In this document: positions 27,768 through 35,404 of the stretch, piece after piece | How the letters are laid out: every line of letters begins with the position of its first letter | Numbering within the stretch: the stretch's first letter is position 1 | Source: Hansschlegelia quercus | GTDB taxonomy: Bacteria > Pseudomonadota > Alphaproteobacteria > Rhizobiales > Methylopilaceae | Direction: 5' to 3' | Assembly (NCBI RefSeq): GCF_004310425.1 | Contig: NZ_SIUB01000003.1 | Span: 372,001-436,000 of the forward strand | DNA length: 64,000 nucleotides | Made by a program: the position numbers and the translations under genes | The notes under the pieces: model-generated | Told to the model about the DNA's origin: nothing | Database searches by the model: none | The model's input: the letters and a program-made list of their open reading frames with translations, nothing else

Positions 27768-28154
27768 TCAGCGCAGCGGCGGGACGGAGGCGCCGCCGGG
27801 CGCGAGCGACAGGCGACCGGTCTCCGCCAGCGTCGCGGCGTCGACAATGTGGATCGTGGCGCGGCCTTCCGCCTCGACGGTGACGATCAGGCGGCCGCTA
27901 TCTGCAGTCGTGGATATAATTCTTGCGCCCGCCGGAAGCGCCAGCGTGCGCTCGACGATCTGGCCGGAAGGCGCGCTCGACTTGACGACCCGGTACGCGA
28001 TCACCGACACCAGCGCGAGAAAGCCCACGCCCATGGTCACCGCGCCGACGACCGTCAGGCGCCTGAGACGCGCGTAGACCCGCCGGATGCGCGGATCCTC
28101 GTCGTCCGCGACCTCGTCGAGCGATGGGCCGGGAGAGCCGATCTGCGCCGTCAT
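27768..28154 (-). CDS. DUF6476-like single-pass membrane protein
   Basis: 128 residues: an acidic N-terminus, a basic stretch, then one transmembrane helix (LTVVGAVTMGVGFLALVSVIAYRVV) and a ~75-residue beta-rich periplasmic tail (ALPAGARIISTTADSGRLIVTVEAEGRATIHIVD). The arrangement fits DUF6476, an alphaproteobacterial family of unknown function; the assignment is from memory. Its ATG (CAT 28152-28154) overlaps the ATG of the divergent rluD (28153-28155) by two bases, so each promoter must lie inside the other gene unless one start is wrong. Confidence 0.7.
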   Translation of the reverse strand: MTAQIGSPGPSLDEVADDEDPRIRRVYARLRRLTVVGAVTMGVGFLALVSVIAYRVVKSSAPSGQIVERTLALPAGARIISTTADSGRLIVTVEAEGRATIHIVDAATLAETGRLSLAPGGASVPPLR

Positions 28155-29157
28155 GTCCTCGTCGTCCTCTGAAGTTCCCGCCGTGGCCGCCGCCGGGGCG
28201 GCGCTCGTCGTCGCCGCAGGCCCGGAAGATTCCGCCGAGCGGCTGGACAAGTTCCTGGCGGCCAGGCTGCCGGAGCTGTCGCGGGCGCGCGTCCAGGCGC
28301 TCATGCGCCAGGGCGCGGTCCGCCAAGGCGGCCGGACGCTAGAGGACCCCTCCGCGAGGGTCAACGCGGGCGAGATCACGGTCGATCTGCCGCCGCCGGT
28401 CGCGGCCGAGCCGGTGGGGCAGGAGATCCCGCTCACCGTCGTGTTCGAGGACGACGCGCTGATCGTGATCGACAAGCCGGCGGGCCTCGTCGTGCATCCG
28501 GCCGCCGGCCATGCCGACGGCACGCTGGTGAATGCGCTGATCGCCCATTGCGGGGCGAGCCTTTCGGGCGTCGGCGGCGTCGCGCGGCCGGGGATCGTGC
28601 ACCGCCTGGACAAGGACACCAGCGGCCTGATGGTGGTCGCGAAAACAGATGCCGCGCATCGTTCGCTCTCGGCGCAGTTCGCCGATCACGGCCGCACCGG
28701 GCCACTGCGCCGCGCCTATCTCGCGCTCGTCTGGGGCGCGCCTGACCGGCCGCGCGGCGTGGTTGACGCTCCGCTCGCCCGCAGCGTCAAGAACCGCGAG
28801 AAGATCGCCGTCTCCTCAGGCGGGCGTGAGGCGATCACCCATTGGGAAACGCTCGAGACCTTCGAGATCGCAAGCCTGATCGAGTGCCGGCTGGAGACAG
28901 GGCGCACGCACCAGATCCGCGTCCACATGGCCCATATCGGCCACCCCCTGCTCGGCGACGAGGTCTATGGCGCGGGACATCGGACCAAGGCGTCGAAGCT
29001 CGCTCCGGAGGCGGCGGAGGCGCTTTCGGCGCTCGGCCGGCAGGCGCTGCACGCCGCCGAGCTTGGCTTCGCTCATCCCGTAACGGGCAAAACCGTGCTG
29101 TTCGAAAGCGCGCCGCCGCCGGACATGGCCCGGCTGATCGCGGCGCTGCTCGGCTGA
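28153..29157 (+). CDS. rluD: RluA/RluD family 23S rRNA pseudouridine synthase
   Basis: A 334-residue RluA-family pseudouridine synthase. An N-terminal S4 RNA-binding domain (RLDKFLAARLPELSRARVQALMRQGAVR) is followed by the catalytic domain: IVIDKPAGLVVHPAAGHADGTLVNAL, the motif II GIVHRLDKDTSGLMVVAKT with catalytic Asp, and GRTHQIRVHMAHIGHPLLGD. E. coli RluD modifies 23S rRNA positions 1911, 1915 and 1917. ATG 28153 is chosen; an in-frame ATG at 28087 would overlap the divergent gene by 68 bp. Confidence 0.91.
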   Translation: MSSSSSEVPAVAAAGAALVVAAGPEDSAERLDKFLAARLPELSRARVQALMRQGAVRQGGRTLEDPSARVNAGEITVDLPPPVAAEPVGQEIPLTVVFEDDALIVIDKPAGLVVHPAAGHADGTLVNALIAHCGASLSGVGGVARPGIVHRLDKDTSGLMVVAKTDAAHRSLSAQFADHGRTGPLRRAYLALVWGAPDRPRGVVDAPLARSVKNREKIAVSSGGREAITHWETLETFEIASLIECRLETGRTHQIRVHMAHIGHPLLGDEVYGAGHRTKASKLAPEAAEALSALGRQALHAAELGFAHPVTGKTVLFESAPPPDMARLIAALLG

Positions 29158-29214
29158 CTTTACGGCGCTTACCTTGCGGGCGTTTTGGAAAGCGTTTAAT
29201 CCGGCCTCGGCTGT

Positions 29215-29244
29215 GACTATATAAGTCAATACAGCAATTAATTG
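29215..29244 (+). promoter_or_regulatory. AT-rich double palindrome upstream of cysD
   Basis: In the 106-bp gap before cysD an AT-rich patch holds GACT-ATATA-AGTC (29215-29227) and the perfect palindrome CAATTAATTG (29235-29244), 20 bp before the ATG. A TATAAG string overlaps the first. This is probably the cys promoter and operator region, perhaps for a LysR-type activator, but no specific regulator can be named. Confidence 0.35.
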
Positions 29245-29263
29245 TAGAATAGCGGCCAGCCGA

Positions 29264-30172
29264 ATGTCCACGCGCCTGTCGACCCATCTCAAGCGGCTCG
29301 AAGCGGAGTCAATTCACATCATCCGCGAGGTGGCGTCCGAGTTCAAAAACCCGGTCATGCTGTACTCGATCGGCAAGGACTCGTCGGTGATGCTTCATCT
29401 CGCGATGAAGGCGTTCTATCCGGCCAAACCGCCGTTCCCGCTGCTCCATGTCGACACGACGTGGAAGTTCCGGGAGATGATCACGTTCCGCGACGAGACG
29501 GCGAAGCGCCTCGGGATCGACCTGATCGTGCACATCAACGAGGACGGGGTGCGCCGCGGCGTCTCGCCGGTGGCGTCGGGCTCCAACGTCCATACTCAGG
29601 TGATGAAGACCGAAGGGCTTCGCCAGGCGCTCGACAAGTACAAGTTCGACGCGGCCTTCGGCGGCGCGCGCCGCGACGAGGAGAAGAGCCGCGCCAAGGA
29701 GCGGGTGTTCTCGTTCCGCACCGAGAACCATGGTTGGGATCCGCGCAACCAGCGGCCGGAGCTCTGGAGCCTCTACAACACGCGCGTCCGGCCGGGCGAG
29801 TCGATCCGCGTGTTCCCGCTGTCGAACTGGACCGAACTCGACGTCTGGCAGTATGTCGCGGCGGAGGACATCCCCGTCGTCCCGCTGTACTTCGCGGCCG
29901 AGCGCCCGGTGGTGACCCGTGACGGCGCGCTGATCATGCGCGACGACGAGCGGCTGCCGCTGAAAGCCGACGAGGTTCCGGAGATGCGCCGCGTCCGCTT
30001 CCGGACGCTCGGCTGCTACCCACTGACCGGCGCGATCGAGAGCGACGCGACTGATCTCGACGACATCATCTCGGAAATGCTGGCCTCGACGACCTCGGAG
30101 CGGCAGGGCCGGCTGATCGACAGCGACGAGGCCGGATCGATGGAGAAGAAGAAGCGCGAGGGCTACTTCTGA
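29264..30172 (+). CDS. cysD: Sulfate adenylyltransferase subunit 2
   Basis: A 302-residue PP-loop ATPase, the catalytic subunit of ATP sulfurylase, forming adenylyl sulfate (APS). The PP-loop is [13 protein letters not shown], followed by [42 protein letters not shown] and [16 protein letters not shown]. It matches CysD/NodP closely in length and sequence. It overlaps cysNC by one base (TGATG), so the subunits are made together. Upstream is an AT-rich region with two palindromes. Confidence 0.96.
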   Translation: MSTRLSTHLKRLEAESIHIIREVASEFKNPVMLYSIGKDSSVMLHLAMKAFYPAKPPFPLLHVDTTWKFREMITFRDETAKRLGIDLIVHINEDGVRRGVSPVASGSNVHTQVMKTEGLRQALDKYKFDAAFGGARRDEEKSRAKERVFSFRTENHGWDPRNQRPELWSLYNTRVRPGESIRVFPLSNWTELDVWQYVAAEDIPVVPLYFAAERPVVTRDGALIMRDDERLPLKADEVPEMRRVRFRTLGCYPLTGAIESDATDLDDIISEMLASTTSERQGRLIDSDEAGSMEKKKREGYF

Positions 30173-32079
30173 TGAACGCGCCGGTCTCCACCGCCGCGCT
30201 CGCGGAATCTGTCGCCGAAAAGAGCCTGCTGCGCTTCATCACCTGCGGGTCGGTGGACGACGGCAAGTCGACGCTGATCGGAAGGCTGCTCTACGACACC
30301 AAGCTGATCTTCGACGACCAACTCGCGGCCATCGAGAAGGATTCGAAGAAATACGGCACGACCGGCCCCGGCATCGACCTTGCGCTGCTCGTCGACGGAC
30401 TTGAGGCCGAGCGCGAGCAGGGCATCACGATCGACGTCGCCTACCGCTATTTCGCGACGGACAAGCGGACCTTCATCGTCGCCGACACGCCCGGCCACGA
30501 ACAATACACCCGCAACATGGCGACCGGCGCCTCGACCGCCGACGTCGCGGTGATCCTGATCGACGCCCGCAAGGGCGTGCTGACGCAGACCAAGCGGCAC
30601 TCCTTCATCTGTTCGCTGCTCGGCATCCGTCACGTCGTGGTGGCGGTGAACAAGATCGACCTCGTCGGCTACAGCCACGTGGTCTTCGCCGAGATCGAGC
30701 AAGCCTATCGTGAATTCGCCGAGAAGCTGGGCTTCGCCTCGATCACGCCAATCCCGATGTCGGCGCTGACCGGCGCGAACGTCACCGCGCCGTCGCCTGA
30801 CCTGCCGTGGTATCGCGGGCCGACGCTGCTCTCCTATCTCGAGGAGATCACGGTCGAGGCCGACCGTGTGAACCGGCCGATGCGCTTTCCGGTGCAATGG
30901 GTGAACCGGCCGAACCTCGACTTCCGCGGCTTTGCGGGCACGCTCGCCTCCGGCGAGATCCGGCCCGGCGACGAGGTCACGGTCGCGGCTTCGGGAAAGA
31001 CGACGAAGGTCGCCCGCATCGTCGCGATGGGCGGCGATCTCGACCTCGCCCAGGCCGGCGACAGCGTGACATTGACCTTGGCGGATGAGGTCGACGTCGC
31101 GCGCGGCGACGTGCTGGCGCCTCCGACCGACCGGCCAACGGTCGCGAACCAGTTCGCCGCTCGGATCATCTGGATGGAGCAGGAGCAACTGATCCCGGGC
31201 CGCTCCTATCTGCTCAAGCTCGCGACCCGGACGACGCCCGCGAGCGTCGTCGCGATCCGCCACAAGATCGACGTCAACACGCTCGACGAGCTCGCGGCCA
31301 GGACGCTGAGCCTCAACGAGATCGCCGAGGCGACGATCGAGACCGCCTCGCCAATCGCGTTCGATCCTTATTCCGAGAACCGCGAGACCGGCGCCTTCAT
31401 CCTCATCGATCGCGAAACCAACGCCACAGCGGCGGCGGGCATGATCCTGCACGGCCTGCGTCGCGCCACGAACATCCATCGCCACGCGACCACGGTCGAC
31501 CGGGCCGCGCGGGCGCGGCTCAAGCGCCAGAAGCCTGCGATCCTGTGGTTCACGGGGTTGTCGGGCTCGGGCAAGTCGAGCGTCGCGAACCGGGTCGAGC
31601 AGATGCTCGTCGGGCGCGGCCAGCACACCATGCTGCTCGACGGCGACAATGTGCGGTTCGGCTTAAATAAGGATCTCGGCTTCACCGACGCCGACCGCGT
31701 CGAGAACATCCGGCGAGTGGGCGAAGTCGCAAAGCTCTTTGTCGAGGCGGGCACGCTGGTGCTCTGCAGCTTCATCTCGCCTTTCGAGAGCGAGCGGCGG
31801 ATGGCGCGCGACCTCGTCGGCGAAGGCGAGTTCATCGAGATCTTCGTCGACACCCCGCTCGAGACCTGCATCGCCCGCGACCCTAAGGGCCTCTACAAGC
31901 GGGCGCTCGCTGGCGACATCCCGAACTTCACGGGCGTGTCGTCGCCTTATGAGGCCCCGCAGAACGCCGAGCTCGTGCTTAAGACCGCGGACGCCGATGT
32001 CGACGCGCTCGCCGAACGCGTCGTTGAGGCGCTGCTCAAGCGGGGCTTCATCGAGTCCTTCGACGATCCGGTGATTTGA
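30172..32079 (+). CDS. cysNC: Bifunctional sulfate adenylyltransferase subunit 1/APS kinase
   Basis: 635 residues fusing two enzymes. Residues 1-~440 are the GTPase subunit CysN: GSVDDGKSTLIGRL (G1), DTPGHEQYTRNM (G3), NKIDLVGY (G4), then EF-Tu-like barrels. Residues ~450-635 are APS kinase: Walker A FTGLSGSGKSSVAN, DGDNVRFGLNKDLGF, and CSFISPFESERRMARDLV, leading to PAPS. The fusion is common in rhizobia (also as NodQ). It forms an operon with cysD. Three GTTAAC palindromes follow the stop. Confidence 0.96.
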   Translation: MNAPVSTAALAESVAEKSLLRFITCGSVDDGKSTLIGRLLYDTKLIFDDQLAAIEKDSKKYGTTGPGIDLALLVDGLEAEREQGITIDVAYRYFATDKRTFIVADTPGHEQYTRNMATGASTADVAVILIDARKGVLTQTKRHSFICSLLGIRHVVVAVNKIDLVGYSHVVFAEIEQAYREFAEKLGFASITPIPMSALTGANVTAPSPDLPWYRGPTLLSYLEEITVEADRVNRPMRFPVQWVNRPNLDFRGFAGTLASGEIRPGDEVTVAASGKTTKVARIVAMGGDLDLAQAGDSVTLTLADEVDVARGDVLAPPTDRPTVANQFAARIIWMEQEQLIPGRSYLLKLATRTTPASVVAIRHKIDVNTLDELAARTLSLNEIAEATIETASPIAFDPYSENRETGAFILIDRETNATAAAGMILHGLRRATNIHRHATTVDRAARARLKRQKPAILWFTGLSGSGKSSVANRVEQMLVGRGQHTMLLDGDNVRFGLNKDLGFTDADRVENIRRVGEVAKLFVEAGTLVLCSFISPFESERRMARDLVGEGEFIEIFVDTPLETCIARDPKGLYKRALAGDIPNFTGVSSPYEAPQNAELVLKTADADVDALAERVVEALLKRGFIESFDDPVI

Positions 32080-32085
32080 CCGCGG

Positions 32086-32122
32086 GTTAACCGCGAGACG
32101 CTTCGGAGTTAACGCGTTAACT
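32086..32122. repeat. Cluster of three GTTAAC palindromes
   Basis: GTTAAC occurs at 32086-32091, 32108-32113 and 32116-32121. The last two lie inside a perfect 16-bp palindrome, AGTTAACGCGTTAACT (32107-32122). The first is inside CGCGG-GTTAA-CCGCG, which could fold as a hairpin after cysNC. The hexamer should be rare in DNA this GC-rich, so the group looks selected, as an operator for the retropepsin-like gene or a cysNC terminator element. Confidence 0.5.
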
Positions 32123-32180
32123 GGCCACACACCGGCTGGCCGCACCTTGTCCCCACTGGTGGCGTGGGTGCGTTTCGGAC

Positions 32181-32672
32181 GTGATCAAGCTTGCTTTCAT
32201 TGCGGCCGTTCTGACGATCGGCGGAGCCTGGCTTGCCGGCGATCTCGCTCGCATGGCGGCGCCTGTCAATCGTCCGGCCCCGAAGCCCGAGCAGCAAACG
32301 CCCGGCCGCGTGGTGTTGCGCGCCGATCCCGATGGTCATTTCCGCGTCGACGCTACGATCGGCGGCCGGCGCGCGCCGATGCTGGTCGACACCGGCGCGA
32401 CGGTGGTCGCGCTGTCTTATGAGAACGGGCGCGACCTCGGCCTGATCTCCGGCGCAGACCGTTTCGATCTGCGGGTCTCGACGGCGAACGGAACGGTCGG
32501 CGCGAAGCGCGTCGTGCTGCGCGACCTACGCGTCGGCTCCGTCCAGATCCAGGACGTGACGGCGGTGGTGCTGAGCGAGGGCGCGATGGACGGCGCTCTG
32601 CTCGGCATGAGCTTTCTTGGCCGCTTGCGCCGCATGGAAACCTCGGGTGACCGGATGGTGCTGGAGCGCTGA
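32181..32672 (+). CDS. Retropepsin-like aspartic protease, clan AA (TIGR02281-type)
   Basis: A 163-residue protein with an N-terminal membrane anchor or signal (KLAFIAAVLTIGGAWLAGDLA) and one retropepsin-type domain: DGHFRVDATIGGRRAPMLVDTGATVVALS with the catalytic Asp in DTGA, and the C-terminal psi-loop ALLGMSFLGRLRRMETSGDRMVL. It would act as a periplasm-facing homodimer. The alphaproteobacterial TIGR02281 group has no firmly assigned substrate. Start is GTG 32181. The GTTAAC palindrome cluster lies 60-95 bp upstream. pgm follows after 96 bp. Confidence 0.85.
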   Translation: MIKLAFIAAVLTIGGAWLAGDLARMAAPVNRPAPKPEQQTPGRVVLRADPDGHFRVDATIGGRRAPMLVDTGATVVALSYENGRDLGLISGADRFDLRVSTANGTVGAKRVVLRDLRVGSVQIQDVTAVVLSEGAMDGALLGMSFLGRLRRMETSGDRMVLER

Positions 32673-32768
32673 TCCCGCTGGCCGATCGGCCGCGCCGCGC
32701 CATTTTGCGCGAGCCTTCCGGCTGAACCTGCTAGATCGGAGGCGACGCCAACGGAGCCTAAAGCCCAT

Positions 32769-34421
32769 ATGTCAGACGACGTCAGTCCGCTCGCCGGCCA
32801 TCCCGTCGATCCCGCCCGCCTCGTCGACGTGCCGAGGCTGATCACCGACTACTTCCTGAACAAGCCGGAGATGGACAAGGCCGCCCAGCGCGTCGCCTTC
32901 GGGACCTCCGGCCACCGCGGCACGTCGCTGGACGGCGTCTTCACCGAAAGCCACATCGCGGCGAGCGCGCAGGCGATCTGCCTCCATCGCGCGAAAGCGG
33001 GCATCGATGGGCCGATGTTCGTCGGCAAGGACACGCACGCGCTGTCGGAGGCCGCCTTCGCGACCGCGCTCGAGGTGTTCGCGGGCAATGGCGTCGAAGT
33101 CCGGGTCTCGGCCTCGAACGCCCGTTTCACTCCGACCCCCGTCGTGTCCCATGCGGTCATCACCTACAATCGCGGCCGCGCGGGCGGGCTGGCCGACGGC
33201 GTCGTGATCACGCCGTCGCACAATCCGCCGGAGGACGGCGGCTTCAAATACAATCCGCCGAACGGCGGTCCGGCTGGCGGCGACGCGACCGGCTGGATCG
33301 AGAAGACCGCGAACGCGCTGATCGAGGACGGCCTCAGGGACGTCCGCCGGCTGCCGCTCCAGAAAGCGCTGAAGGCCTCGACCACGAGAGAACACGACTA
33401 TGTCGCGTCGTACGTCGGCGATCTTGGCCAGGTCGTCGATATGGAGGCAATCCGCGCCGCGGGCGTCCGCATCGGCGTCGATCCGCTGGGCGGCGCAGGG
33501 CTTGAATATTGGGGGCCGATCGCGGAGGCCTACGGGCTAGACCTCACCGTCGTGAATGAGGTCGTCGATCCGACCTTCCGCTTCATGACCGCGGACTGGG
33601 ACGGGAAGATCCGCATGGACTGCTCGTCGCCTTACGCGATGGCGAACCTCATCGGGCTGAAAGACCGGTTTGACGTCGCCTTCGCCAACGACCCCGACGC
33701 CGACCGCCACGGGATCGTCACCCCCTCCGTCGGGCTGATGAACCCGAACCACTATCTGGCGGCATCGATCGCCTATCTCTACGGCCACCGGCCGGATTGG
33801 AGGTCGCGTCCCGCGATCGGCAAGACGCTGGTCTCGAGTTCGATCATCGACCGGCTGGCCTCCTCGCTCGGCCTGCCGCTGATGGAGGTCCCGGTCGGCT
33901 TCAAATGGTTCGTTGACGGCCTCGTCGATGGCTCGCTGGGCTTCGTCGGCGAGGAGAGCGCCGGGGCGACCTTCCTCCGTCGCGACGGCGGCGTCTGGAC
34001 CACCGACAAGGACGGCCTGATCCTCGGGCTGCTGGCGGCGGAGATGACCGCCGTACTCGGCCAAGACCCCGGCCAGGTCTATCTCGGCCTCACCGAAAAA
34101 CTCGGCGCCCCGATCTACGCACGCATCGACGCGCCCGCGACGCCGGAGCAGAAGGCGGTGCTGAAGAAGCTGTCGCCGGAGCAGATTCCCGGCGACGAAC
34201 TCGCCGGCGAGCCGATCCGTGAGCGGTTGACGAAAGCGCCCGGCAACGGAGCCGACTTCGGCGGGGTGAAGGTCTCGACCGAGAACGGCTGGTTCGCGGC
34301 GCGGCCGTCCGGCACCGAGAACGTCTACAAGATCTATGCGGAAAGCTTCATCGGCGCCGACCATCTGGCTCAGATCCAGACGGAGGCTAAGGATATCGTG
34401 TCGAAGGCGCTAGGCGGGTAG
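32769..34421 (+). CDS. pgm: Phosphoglucomutase (alpha-D-glucose phosphate-specific)
   Basis: A 550-residue alpha-D-phosphohexomutase interconverting glucose 1- and 6-phosphate. [17 protein letters not shown] marks the N-terminus; the phosphoserine loop is [17 protein letters not shown]; the metal loop is NDPDADRHG; the sugar-binding loop is [11 protein letters not shown]; and the phosphate-binding loop is [16 protein letters not shown] near the C-terminus. Length matches E. coli Pgm (546). It supplies glucose 1-phosphate for glycogen, trehalose or surface sugars. A duplicated hairpin element follows its stop. Confidence 0.95.
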   Translation: MSDDVSPLAGHPVDPARLVDVPRLITDYFLNKPEMDKAAQRVAFGTSGHRGTSLDGVFTESHIAASAQAICLHRAKAGIDGPMFVGKDTHALSEAAFATALEVFAGNGVEVRVSASNARFTPTPVVSHAVITYNRGRAGGLADGVVITPSHNPPEDGGFKYNPPNGGPAGGDATGWIEKTANALIEDGLRDVRRLPLQKALKASTTREHDYVASYVGDLGQVVDMEAIRAAGVRIGVDPLGGAGLEYWGPIAEAYGLDLTVVNEVVDPTFRFMTADWDGKIRMDCSSPYAMANLIGLKDRFDVAFANDPDADRHGIVTPSVGLMNPNHYLAASIAYLYGHRPDWRSRPAIGKTLVSSSIIDRLASSLGLPLMEVPVGFKWFVDGLVDGSLGFVGEESAGATFLRRDGGVWTTDKDGLILGLLAAEMTAVLGQDPGQVYLGLTEKLGAPIYARIDAPATPEQKAVLKKLSPEQIPGDELAGEPIRERLTKAPGNGADFGGVKVSTENGWFAARPSGTENVYKIYAESFIGADHLAQIQTEAKDIVSKALGG

Positions 34422-34432
34422 CAGGCGGGCGC

Positions 34433-34522
34433 CTGAGAGAACAAACCGGCAGCGCTCGATTCGTTCTCTCAGGGGTGGAGCAGGAACGCGCGCTTCGGAG
34501 CGAATCCTAAAGGAAAGTGAAC
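34433..34522 (+). repeat. Hairpin repeat element, copy 1
   Basis: Opens with a perfect 10-bp inverted repeat, CTGAGAGAAC/GTTCTCTCAG (34433-34442 and 34463-34472), around a 20-nt loop, followed by a smaller stem CGCT-TCGG-AGCG and the shared tail CGAATCCTAAAG...GTGAAC. It is the better preserved of two copies about 190 bp apart. With no U-tract it is not a plain terminator. Confidence 0.6.
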
Positions 34523-34625
34523 GAGGTAGTGCTCTAGATCCGGCGCCCGCGTGGCCGCACGGCGCCGGTCGGCGTGCTTCGACACGCCTGCTGGCGCGGA
34601 CGCGTCAGCGCGAGGCAAAGCTCAG

Positions 34626-34713
34626 CTGAGAACAAACCGGCAGCGTCCGATTCGTTCTCCCCGGGGCGGAAGGGGAACGCCGGCTCCGGCGCGAATCCTA
34701 AAGAAAGCTGAAC
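34626..34713 (+). repeat. Hairpin repeat element, copy 2
   Basis: Repeats copy 1 in order: GAGAAC...AAACCGGCAGCG...CGATTCGTTCTC, then GGGGAACG and the tail GCGAATCCTAAAG...CTGAAC. The outer stem is reduced to GAGAAC/GTTCTC, while the second hairpin has become GCCGG-CT-CCGGC. Sequence differs but hairpin potential is kept. It ends 14 bp before the CAP-domain gene's stop. Confidence 0.6.
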
Positions 34714-34726
34714 ATGTTGGTTGCCG

Positions 34727-35350
34727 TCAGCGGACGCCGACGGGCGCGCCGATCGTGAGCGGGATCGCGTTGGCGGCCGCGCGGGTCCTTGCGGCTTCGG
34801 CTTCCTCAGATCCGGGCATCGGCCGCGGGTCGTTGGGATCGGCAAGCTCCATCGCCCAGAACACTTCGTAGCGCGAGCCCGGCGCGCGCACGGCGGCGAT
34901 GCCCATGCGGGCCGCCTTCGGCTGCGCCATGTTCTTCGCGTGGGGAGGCGAGGAGCGCCAGCCGGTGAAGGCATCTGCCAGCGTGTCGTGGCCGGCGCCG
35001 ATGTTCTCCCACATACCGCCGTTGCGGTAGCCGGAGGCTGCGATCCGGCTCTTGAACGTGCCGCCCGCCTCGTGGCTGAGCTTGTCGTTGCGCGCCATGG
35101 CCGCCGCCTGCGCCTCCGCCATCGCATTCAGCGTCGGGTCGAGCGTCACCGGCCCCAGACCCTTGCCGCGACGATATTCGCTGACCATCTCGGCCGCCGC
35201 TCGCTTGTCGAGCCGGGCGCCCGGCGCGGACTGGCTCTGATAGAGGCTGGGCGTCGTCGAAACCACTGGTGCGGTGGGCGAGGTCGAGCAGCCGGCGAGC
35301 GCCGCCGCGAGCAGCGCGGGGCCAAGCGCGCGGGCGAATGGCTTCTTCAT
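34727..35350 (-). CDS. CAP (SCP/PR1) domain lipoprotein
   Basis: 207 residues with a lipoprotein signal (FARALGPALLAAALAGC; lipobox LAGC) and a CAP domain: VSEYRRGKGLGPVTLDPTLNAMAEAQAAAMARNDKLSHEAGG, MWENIGAGHDTLADAFTGWRSSPPHAKNM and YEVFWAMELADP. The conserved His/Glu cavity residues (LSHE, WENIG, SPPHAKNM) are present. CAP proteins are secreted and bind sterols or glycans in eukaryotes; bacterial roles are unclear. ATG 35350 is preferred over the longer frame to 35389. It lies downstream of the MscS gene on the same strand. Confidence 0.88.
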   Translation of the reverse strand: MKKPFARALGPALLAAALAGCSTSPTAPVVSTTPSLYQSQSAPGARLDKRAAAEMVSEYRRGKGLGPVTLDPTLNAMAEAQAAAMARNDKLSHEAGGTFKSRIAASGYRNGGMWENIGAGHDTLADAFTGWRSSPPHAKNMAQPKAARMGIAAVRAPGSRYEVFWAMELADPNDPRPMPGSEEAEAARTRAAANAIPLTIGAPVGVR

Positions 35351-35404
35351 CGGCAGGCTCCGGGATCGCAACAATTGGACGGCCGACAATGGTCGGGTCG
35401 ACGG

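Larger units (their letters stand above)
34422..34726. other. Gene-free stretch with a duplicated hairpin element
   Basis: These 305 bp between pgm and the CAP-domain gene hold two similar elements (34433-34522 and 34626-34713), about 100 bp of intervening sequence without evident features, and the likely terminators of both converging genes. No convincing reading frame is present. Confidence 0.6.
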
